Of a stretch of 19,199 nucleotides of DNA, positions 14,333 to 19,199 are shown one piece after another. The translations under genes were made by a program, and so were the position numbers. The number at the start of each line of letters is the position of its first letter. The stretch's first letter is position 1. Where the stretch lies: contig CAKUWD010000031.1 of the NCBI GenBank assembly GCA_934699065.1, forward strand, positions 1 through 19,199, read 5' to 3'. The DNA is from an uncultured Treponema sp. (lineage in GTDB: Bacteria > Spirochaetota > Spirochaetia > Treponematales > Treponemataceae). The notes under the pieces were generated by a model. The model saw only the letters and a list, made by a program, of their open reading frames with translations. It was not told where the DNA came from and made no database searches.

Positions 14333-15627
14333 TATTGTTCTTTTACAATTTTTTCAAACAAATCTGAAAAATCAATATCACGAATAGCCCCATATTCATC
14401 CATAAAATAGTTATTCATATAATCCTTACCCTTGCGAGCAGTTGTTCCTTTTGTTCCAAAATCAGATAAAGAATAATGTCGACTACATTTGGTTTCTTCA
14501 TTTCTATCTATGAATTTTATTTCATCACGACGGAATAAATTATTATTTAAATAAAGAGGATTATGTGTATTAAAAATAAGTTGTGCATGATTGATATTAA
14601 CTTCGTCATTATGAAAAATTCCTATAATATCCATAATTGCTTTTGGATGTATAGATGAATCAAATTCATCTATAATTAGTGTAGACCCTGTTTGTAATGT
14701 TTCTGCAATTATTGGAAATAAATTTACGAATCTGACAGTACCATAAGATTCAAAAAATTCAGAAGGAATAGGTGGTTTACCAGGAATAACTGAACATAGA
14801 ATAGGAGGATTATCTGCTTTTTTATCTTTTATATAAATGAGTTTATTTGAATTAATTCCAAATCGAACCGCTGCTTCATTTAAATTTTCGTCTGTAACAG
14901 CATTGGATTCAAACACTGGTGTTGTATAAACTGTATCGGCTCTAAATATTGTTTTTAAATTGTTTGTAAGATAATCTGCTATCAAATCTGTAAAGAAAGA
15001 GCTAACAATTGTTTTAAATCCATTCATTAAGAATAAATCATCATTTTTTAAGCTTGACTGCAAAATTGGTATTAATGTTTTTATGTCTTTATTAAAACCA
15101 GTAATCAATTTTTTTTCGAATAAACTTAGATTCTCAAATTCTAATGAATTATTTATTCTGTGAAATATTATCTTTTCATTTACTTCAAAAATCTCTTCTA
15201 AAACTTTTCTTTCATAGTTTTTGTCTAGAAAAGTCCCTAAGTCTATAGTGGTTGAATATTTTATAAGGAATTCTTTATGTATAAACTTTATTAAAAAGAA
15301 GATGTTTTTCTTTTTATTTATGGTATTATTGGGAATTAATTCAAGTGCATATTCAGCAATATTTGGAGAAGATGCTGGTGTTCCATTTCTTATATTTCCT
15401 CTTAAAATAATATTCTTAAATGTTTGAATTGCACCAATAATATTCGTTTTACCAGCAGCATTGGGACCATAGACAACAGCTGAAGACAATGCTTTGTATT
15501 CTTTTTTTCCTACTTTTTCATGAAGAATACTATAAGGAAGGTCTTTCTGTTTCGGAGCTGGAACCATTGAAAATTTTACTCTATCCTTAAATGATTTGTA
15601 GTTCTCTGTTTCAAATTCTAATAACAT
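14332..15627 (-). CDS. rloA: AAA/ABC-type ATPase of an RloAB (AbiL-like) defence pair
   Basis: 431 residues. 'MLLEFETENYKSFKD' is the typical start of RecF/OLD-like ATPases. Walker A is GPNAAGKT (54-61), followed by a long variable helical insert (about 110-260). An ABC-signature-like 'ESYGTVRFVNLFP' lies near 293-305, Walker B is 'TLIIDEFDSSIHP' (about 316-328), and a sensor His sits in 'IFNTHNPLYL'. This arrangement is that of AAA_15/AAA_21 ATPases (RloA, AbiLi). With RloB it should form a sensor-effector pair that acts during phage infection. It is the first gene of a two-gene minus-strand operon with its own promoter at 15646-15674. The SD AAGGA lies ahead of ATG 15627. Confidence 0.88.
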   Translation of the reverse strand: MLLEFETENYKSFKDRVKFSMVPAPKQKDLPYSILHEKVGKKEYKALSSAVVYGPNAAGKTNIIGAIQTFKNIILRGNIRNGTPASSPNIAEYALELIPNNTINKKKNIFFLIKFIHKEFLIKYSTTIDLGTFLDKNYERKVLEEIFEVNEKIIFHRINNSLEFENLSLFEKKLITGFNKDIKTLIPILQSSLKNDDLFLMNGFKTIVSSFFTDLIADYLTNNLKTIFRADTVYTTPVFESNAVTDENLNEAAVRFGINSNKLIYIKDKKADNPPILCSVIPGKPPIPSEFFESYGTVRFVNLFPIIAETLQTGSTLIIDEFDSSIHPKAIMDIIGIFHNDEVNINHAQLIFNTHNPLYLNNNLFRRDEIKFIDRNEETKCSRHYSLSDFGTKGTTARKGKDYMNNYFMDEYGAIRDIDFSDLFEKIVKEQ

Positions 15628-15645
15628 ATTGCATCCTTATTGCAT

Positions 15646-15674
15646 AATATAAGTTATTATTGATAAAAAATCAA
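15646..15674 (-). promoter_or_regulatory. promoter of the rloAB operon
   Basis: On the minus strand TTGATT (15669-15674) and TATATT (15646-15651) are separated by exactly 17 bp and lie about 20-45 nt before ATG 15627. Two TTGCAT copies sit between the -10 and the start codon. The call is from consensus match only. Confidence 0.6.
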
Positions 15675-15712
15675 GAGAAAGAGTTTATTTTGCAGTTTTT
15701 GTGCAAATTACC

Positions 15713-15741
15713 TTGACTTTTAGCTGTAACGATATTATCTT
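15713..15741 (+). promoter_or_regulatory. candidate promoter of the TIR-caspase operon
   Basis: TTGACT (15713-15718) and TATCTT (15736-15741) are separated by 17 bp on the plus strand. A 6-bp inverted repeat TTTGCA/TGCAAA (15689-15694, 15702-15707) just upstream could be an operator. Use of this promoter would leave a leader of about 190 nt before the first gene. Confidence 0.4.
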
Positions 15742-15790
15742 CATTATGGGTGGTAATAAAAGAGTCTCTGGTATTATTATCCGAAAACAA

Positions 15791-15843
15791 ATAACCCCAG
15801 GTTGCCGCCTGAGGTTATAAAAAGAAACATCTGCTGGGCAGAT
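15791..15843 (+). promoter_or_regulatory. structured leader with two hairpins before the TIR-caspase operon
   Basis: Hairpin A pairs ATAACC-C-CAGG (15791-15801) with CCTG-A-GGTTAT (15808-15818) around loop TTGCCG, with one C/A mismatch. Hairpin B pairs ATCTGC (15829-15834) with GCAGAT (15838-15843) around TGG and is followed by ATTTT, like a weak intrinsic terminator. The rest of the 310-bp gap (15628-15937) holds the two divergent promoters and AT-rich sequence with no supported gene. The leader could attenuate the operon. Confidence 0.45.
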
Positions 15844-15937
15844 ATTTTCAAAAGTGTTATTTAACTTTATCAGTTATTCCTTGAAAATACAATCCCCTTA
15901 CAGGTGTTTCCAATTTTATACATAAAGGAGGAAGCTT

Positions 15938-16111
15938 ATGGCGTCTAATCCACCTGTTGGTGACAACCACAGAAATGGTGCCGTTTGTAAACGTTCACAA
16001 GTTTTGAATCCAAAAACAAAACAGTATGTGAAACGTGATGCTGAAACAGGCCGTTTCATGGATGTCAAAAAAGATGGAACACCATTTAAGGGTGTCCGAA
16101 AAGAAAAGTAA
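15938..16111 (+). CDS. 57-aa conserved-looking small protein, first gene of the TIR-caspase operon
   Basis: 57 residues from ATG 15938 with an ideal AAAGGAGGAA ribosome site. The sequence starts MASNPPVGDNHRNGAV and ends DGTPFKGVRKEK; it is Gly-, Lys- and Arg-rich (strongly basic) with 'RSQVLNPKTKQYVKRDAETG' in the middle. The dense pattern of Gly, Pro, Asn and charged residues, with no membrane segment or signal, suggests a small folded or nucleic-acid-binding protein rather than random coding. Similar small proteins starting 'NPPxGDxHRxGAV' are remembered from other genomes, but this could not be checked. It is 73 nt upstream of the caspase gene on the same strand, separated by a hairpin. 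Its role in the system is unknown; a regulator, inhibitor of the protease, or phage sensor are options. Confidence 0.82.
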   Translation: MASNPPVGDNHRNGAVCKRSQVLNPKTKQYVKRDAETGRFMDVKKDGTPFKGVRKEK

Positions 16112-16125
16112 TTTTCTTGTTTTAA

Positions 16126-16158
16126 TCTCCCTTGAGGGCTTTGAAACCACAGGGGAGA
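16126..16158 (+). promoter_or_regulatory. intercistronic hairpin between the small protein and caspase genes
   Basis: TCTCCCTTG (16126-16134) pairs with CAGGGGAGA (16150-16158), nine pairs including one G-T, around a 15-nt loop. It is followed by an A/T-rich stretch and then the AGGAG of the caspase gene. It could be a partial terminator or an RNA-stability element that sets unequal expression of the two genes. Confidence 0.5.
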
Positions 16159-16184
16159 AATTTATATTTTCAAGGAGAAAAAAA

Positions 16185-17153
16185 ATGGGACGAAAAGCTC
16201 TCATTATTGGTATTGATGAATACCAAACAGCCCCTTTGCATGGCTGTGTAAACGATGCAAAAGAAATTGCTTCTTTGTTAAAAACAAATGAAGATGACTC
16301 TAAAAACTTCGATGTCCGGCTTGAATTAAATATTCAAAAGAAAGAAAAACTCTCAGATGCAATTCAATCTCTGTTTGCAGGTGATGATGAAATTGCATTG
16401 TTGTATTTTTCTGGACATGGCACAACAAAAGATGATGGAGAATATCTCTGTACTCCAGATTACACCCATAACTATCCTGGTGTAAAATTATCTGTCATTA
16501 CAACATGGATTAAAAACTCAAAATGCAAGAATAAGATTATTATTCTAGATAGTTGCTTCTCAGGTGGTATGGGAAATAATCCTCTTATGGCAGAATGTGC
16601 AGAATTAGTAAAAGGAGTAACAATTCTTGCCGCAAGTAAGGAATCTGAATGTTCTGTAGAATGTAATGGCCACGGGGTTTTTACTTCTCTCTTGATTGGA
16701 GCATTAAAAGGTGGTGCTTCAGATTTGCTTGGTAATATAACACCTGGTTCTATCTATGCATACATCGATAAAGCTTTGAATGTATGGGAACAAAGACCTG
16801 TCTTTAAAACAAATGTACAAGAATTTGTTTCTCTTCGCAAAGTAAAAGCTCCTATTGCTTGTAAAGATTTAAAGGCATTAAAAGATCTATTTACAAATCC
16901 AAACGAAGCGTTCCCATTAAATCCATCATTCGAATTTACTAATGATCCAGAAGAGAAACACTCTTATGTAAGACCATTTGCCATAAAAGAGAATGTCGAA
17001 AAACTGAAGCTTCTCCAAAGGCTTGAAAGAGTCGGATTAGTTGAACCAGTCGGTACGGAGCATATGTATTTTGCTGCTATGGAATCAAAAGCATGCAAAT
17101 TAACCCCATTAGGACAGTATTATTTATTACTTGCCCAAAAAGAAAGAATATAA
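16185..17153 (+). CDS. caspase-like protease (peptidase C14), probable Thoeris-type effector
   Basis: 322 residues from ATG 16185, chosen because AAGGAG lies about 8 nt upstream; a longer frame from 16035 overlaps the small-protein gene and is rejected. The caspase p20 core begins 'KALIIGIDEYQTAPLHGCVNDAKEIASLL'. The catalytic His is His78 in 'LLYFSGHGT' and the catalytic Cys is Cys124 in 'IIILDSCFSGG'. 'ILAASKESECSVECNGHGVFTSLL' matches the substrate-pocket region. Residues about 230-322 form a helical C-terminal part ('KLLQRLERVGLVEPVG', 'CKLTPLGQYYLLL') that looks like a winged-helix and may be the signal-sensing part. In type IV Thoeris a caspase-like protein is switched on by a TIR-made cyclic ADP-ribose isomer and then degrades cell proteins. 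Two TIR genes follow immediately, which supports this role. Confidence 0.9.
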   Translation: MGRKALIIGIDEYQTAPLHGCVNDAKEIASLLKTNEDDSKNFDVRLELNIQKKEKLSDAIQSLFAGDDEIALLYFSGHGTTKDDGEYLCTPDYTHNYPGVKLSVITTWIKNSKCKNKIIILDSCFSGGMGNNPLMAECAELVKGVTILAASKESECSVECNGHGVFTSLLIGALKGGASDLLGNITPGSIYAYIDKALNVWEQRPVFKTNVQEFVSLRKVKAPIACKDLKALKDLFTNPNEAFPLNPSFEFTNDPEEKHSYVRPFAIKENVEKLKLLQRLERVGLVEPVGTEHMYFAAMESKACKLTPLGQYYLLLAQKERI

Positions 17154-17165
17154 GGAGTTTGAAAA

Positions 17166-17552
17166 ATGAAAAAGAGAACTTTTATAAGTTTTGATTATGA
17201 TCATGATCATGATATTAAAGAGTGTCTTGTTGGACAGGCAAGAAATCCTGACTCCCCATTTGAGATTACTGATATGTCCATAAAGGAACCTATCAGTTCT
17301 AATTGGAAGGAAAATGCCCGTCGCCGAATCCGGGGATGTGATGTTGTAGTTGTCCTTTGTGGAGAACATACAAATACAGCTTCTGGTGTTACAGCTGAAT
17401 TAACAATAGCACAGGAAGAGGGAGTTCCGTATTTCTTATTACGTGGACGTTCTAGTCGACCATGCACATGGCCTAATCATCGATATGCAAGTGACAAAAT
17501 GTATAACTGGACTTGGGATAACTTAAAATTATTATTTCAAGGAGCAAGATAG
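17166..17552 (+). CDS. TIR-like protein 1 (ThsB/DUF1863-type)
   Basis: 128 residues, starting 'KKRTFISFDYDHDHDIKECLVGQ', the F-x-S-F/Y-x-x-D start of the ThsB/MTH538 TIR-like family (TIR-like PF08937). Next come 'WKENARRRIRGCDVVVVLCGEHT' and 'GVTAELTIAQEEGVPYFLLRG', where the Glu in TAEL is at the position of the catalytic Glu of TIR NADases. The length is close to a bare TIR fold, with no extra domain. A TAAGGAGT ribosome site lies before ATG 17166, 12 nt after the caspase stop. ThsB proteins detect phage components and make cyclic ADP-ribose isomers from NAD+. Here it is the likely signal-maker for the caspase, alone or together with the second TIR protein, whose gene starts 2 nt after this one ends. 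Confidence 0.87.
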   Translation: MKKRTFISFDYDHDHDIKECLVGQARNPDSPFEITDMSIKEPISSNWKENARRRIRGCDVVVVLCGEHTNTASGVTAELTIAQEEGVPYFLLRGRSSRPCTWPNHRYASDKMYNWTWDNLKLLFQGAR

Positions 17553-17554
17553 TT

Positions 17555-18025
17555 ATGAAAGTTTTTATTTCTCATCATAAAAATGATTCTGAACTTGCAT
17601 CTAAGATACATTTTCAATTAAGGTTGCAGAATGTAGATGCTTATCTTGATGTTTTTGATAATACACTCGTGTATGATAGCAAACTTTTGACAGAACACTT
17701 AAAAGATTTAGTTCGTAATAGTTCTGATATTCTTGTGGTAATGTCAGAAAGTACAAGAATGTCATGGTGGGTACCATTTGAGATAGGAATTGCGGCAAAT
17801 CAAGACTTGCCAACAGTGACTTATTTGCAGAATTATGTCTCTTTACCAGAATATCTTGACTATTGGCCACGTTTGAAATCTATGGAAGATATTCCTAAAT
17901 ATGTAAAGGCAAGAAATGAACGAATGCAAGAAGTTCGTAAGAATCTTGATTCGTCTGTCGAAATGTTCAGTAGACGATTATCAAGTACAGAACAGTTTTA
18001 TAATAGATTAAAAGCTGTTTTGTAG
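17555..18025 (+). CDS. TIR-domain protein 2
   Basis: 156 residues. 'KVFISHHKNDSELASKIHFQLRLQNVDAYLD' is a classic TIR_2 start. 'SSDILVVMSESTRMSWWVPFEIGIAANQDLPTVTYL' carries the W..P-F-E-I motif with the catalytic-type Glu. The C-terminal 60 residues are helical (EDIPKYVKARNERMQEVRKNL). It differs clearly from TIR 1 in sequence (SHHKND versus SFDYDHD starts), so this is not a simple tandem duplication. The gene begins 2 nt after the TIR 1 stop with an AAGGAGC ribosome site inside the end of that gene, so it is co-translated. It may respond to a different phage trigger, form a heteromer with TIR 1, or be an inactive scaffold. It is the last gene of the operon. Confidence 0.87.
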   Translation: MKVFISHHKNDSELASKIHFQLRLQNVDAYLDVFDNTLVYDSKLLTEHLKDLVRNSSDILVVMSESTRMSWWVPFEIGIAANQDLPTVTYLQNYVSLPEYLDYWPRLKSMEDIPKYVKARNERMQEVRKNLDSSVEMFSRRLSSTEQFYNRLKAVL

Positions 18026-18044
18026 TTCTATTTATTCTGTAGGC

Positions 18045-18074
18045 TCCAGTTGTTCGGAAAACCGAACAACTGGA
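18045..18074. repeat. perfect 13-bp hairpin after the TIR genes
   Basis: TCCAGTTGTTCGG (18045-18057) pairs perfectly with CCGAACAACTGGA (18062-18074) around AAAA. It starts 20 nt after the TIR 2 stop and is not followed by a T-run, so it is not a textbook terminator. It shares the TGTTCGG/CCGAACA core with the next hairpin. Confidence 0.75.
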
Positions 18075-18109
18075 ACTTGTTTGCAACAAAACGGATAATC
18101 ATATTATGA

Positions 18110-18132
18110 ACTGTTCGGAATTTCCGAACAGT
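18110..18132. repeat. second hairpin sharing the TGTTCGG core
   Basis: ACTGTTCGGAA (18110-18120) and TTCCGAACAGT (18122-18132) form an 11-bp palindrome around one T. With the preceding hairpin it forms a tandem pair 35 nt apart, as in REP-like elements or paired operators. Confidence 0.75.
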
Positions 18133-18196
18133 TTCATCTTGTACCTTTTTTGAACTATATAACCTAACTAGCTAAACTTGTGTAAGTTAAAAAGTT

Positions 18197-18246
18197 TTCC
18201 GCTACCCCTTCTGCGGGCTCAAGCGCCGCCCTCAACGCCTGCTTGT
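18197..18246. repeat. GC-rich patch, possibly related to the 11315-11425 repeat
   Basis: About 50 bp of high G+C in an AT-rich gap. Its reverse complement contains GGCGTTGAGGG, GGCGGCG, CCCGCAG and GTAGCGGAA in the same order as similar words in the element at 11315-11425. Similarity was judged by eye and is only partial. Confidence 0.4.
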
Positions 18247-18267
18247 TAATCTTTTTATCTTCTAAAC

Positions 18268-18289
18268 AACCTTACAGTTTAATAAGGTT
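18268..18289 (-). terminator. weak hairpin downstream of the partial right-edge gene
   Basis: AACCTTA (18268-18274) and TAAGGTT (18283-18289) form a 7-bp stem just after the stop of the minus-strand gene ending at 18305. The T-run on the minus strand is poor (GTTTAG), so terminator function is only possible. Confidence 0.3.
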
Positions 18290-18304
18290 TTCTTGATTAA
18301 GAAT

Positions 18305-19199
18305 CTAAGATTTTTTCGTTTTTTTGGTTTTGGTTACACTTTTTTTCTTAGTTGTTTTTGTTGTGCCGTCAAAATCCTCAATAAACTTTTCATAGACTTC
18401 TTTAATTTTATTTTCACTTATCTTAATATCTTTGCGATTTATAAAAATCGTCTTATAGAATACATCATTATCAGAACGAGTAATTTCATTACCATATGAA
18501 GAAGATTTTTTTTCTGTGGTTATATATGGTAATGCCATAAAATCAAAATCTTCTGTATTTGAATAAAAAGCCAAAGGTAGTATATTTTTATAACCTATAG
18601 AATCGATATACTTTTTGGATAATTTTAATTCTTTATATTTTTCATTGCATGGAATAAGGCAACGTGCCATATGGCTATAACTTAAGATATGTTCTCTGAA
18701 AGATTGAAAATCAGAAATATAATCTTTTTTGTTTTTTGAAATTTCTATGAAACTCTCATTATCTGTTTTATTCCAAGCCCAAGAAATATAATAATGCTTT
18801 GCTAAAAGATATGGTTTAATAAAATTTATAAAAATATTTTCATGGTCAATAAAAACATACTTTATCATATTTGTACTAACGCTACATCTTTTATCTATAT
18901 CTTTATTTACATTTGTGTACTGCAGGATAATAGATTTCATTTCACAAATTTTACTAAGTTTTAAACTTTTATTATCTAGCTTGATTTCAAAGTTTTTCCA
19001 TGCTTTTCTCCATGGAGTTTCTTCTTTTATGTCTTTTCCTTTATTTAATTCTAAAAACATTCCTACAAAAGGTTTTATTTCATCATCTAATTCAGCAAAG
19101 TTATGTTCTAATATTTCAATCAAACTAGTGTTTAAGGTTTCATCGAAAACTGGAATATATTCAGATTTAAGTTTTGTCCTGCCAAGATTGAGCTTATCC
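18305..19199 (-). CDS. unrecognised protein, 5' part beyond window
   Basis: The frame stays open from the right edge to the stop at 18305, 298 residues. A TTG at 19123 could be read as a start, but the frame continues upstream as 'DKLNLGRTKLKSEYIPVFDETLNTS' to the window edge, so the true start is probably outside. The visible part is rich in Lys, Ile, Asn, Asp, Phe and Tyr, mixed helical, with no membrane segment or motif I recognise. The last 20 or so residues are a Lys/Thr-rich basic tail (KTTKKKSVTKTKKTKKS), often a nucleic-acid- or partner-binding extension. Its position next to a defence operon and its very AT-rich coding suggest an accessory gene. No function is assigned. Confidence 0.7.
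   Translation of the reverse strand, partial: DKLNLGRTKLKSEYIPVFDETLNTSLIEILEHNFAELDDEIKPFVGMFLELNKGKDIKEETPWRKAWKNFEIKLDNKSLKLSKICEMKSIILQYTNVNKDIDKRCSVSTNMIKYVFIDHENIFINFIKPYLLAKHYYISWAWNKTDNESFIEISKNKKDYISDFQSFREHILSYSHMARCLIPCNEKYKELKLSKKYIDSIGYKNILPLAFYSNTEDFDFMALPYITTEKKSSSYGNEITRSDNDVFYKTIFINRKDIKISENKIKEVYEKFIEDFDGTTKTTKKKSVTKTKKTKKS

Noticed and set aside
15746..15820. 24-aa leader peptide before the TIR-caspase operon
   Set aside because: It has no SD and the frame may be chance; kept only as part of the leader finding.
13685..15937. Retron with RloB/ATPase effector
   Set aside because: Some retrons carry ATPase and TOPRIM effectors, but no reverse transcriptase gene or msr-msd structure is present.
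16035..16184. Longer N-terminus for the caspase protein
   Set aside because: It overlaps the 57-aa gene in another frame and lacks an SD; the ATG at 16185 has AAGGAG and the family start motif.
18045..18132. CRISPR array
   Set aside because: Only two unequal palindromes with no regular spacers and no cas genes.

Overview
The window looks like a low-GC diderm bacterium. It has a complete RND efflux operon with a TolC-type outer-membrane partner, a lipobox lipoprotein, strong AGGAG-type ribosome binding sites and AT-rich coding sequence. The overall style (TolC/RND/TetR set, tRNA without an encoded CCA, dense defence genes) fits a Treponema-like spirochaete of gut or oral origin. That assignment is an inference from gene style, not from a phylogenetic marker.

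Layout. (1) 1-7683 is ordinary chromosome: a minus-strand operon adaptor -> RND pump -> lipoprotein -> TolC (TolC runs off the left edge), with a divergent TetR/AcrR regulator. (2) 7693-8344 holds a tRNA-Ala-like gene whose anticodon loop is interrupted by a palindromic insert. A macrodomain gene begins 2 nt after the tRNA. (3) 8345-12028 is a wrecked type I restriction gene. A C-terminal hsdR fragment (8345-8968) and a decayed N-terminal fragment (11425-12028) flank about 2.45 kb of replacement DNA carrying a secreted protein, a small membrane protein, an XRE regulator, a RES-domain protein and a GC-rich structured repeat. (4) 12107-13673 is a HigB toxin with a HigA-ImmA/IrrE fusion antitoxin behind a fully consensus promoter. 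(5) 13685-15627 is a minus-strand AAA ATPase/RloB pair (RloAB, AbiL-like). (6) 15713-18025 is a plus-strand operon of a 57-aa protein, a caspase-like protease and two different TIR proteins. (7) 18026-19199 has two related hairpins, a second GC-rich patch, and the 3' part of an unrecognised minus-strand gene.

From 7.7 kb rightward the window reads as a defence/accessory island. The outstanding system is the TIR-caspase operon. It resembles type IV Thoeris, in which a TIR enzyme makes a cyclic ADP-ribose signal that activates a caspase-like protease, but here there are two distinct TIR proteins, a conserved-looking 57-aa protein and a structured leader. The second notable object is the interrupted tRNA-Ala. 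All tRNA arms and the G3:U70 alanine identity pair are intact, but the anticodon triplet is replaced by a 66-nt near-perfect hairpin that contains a terminator-like core.
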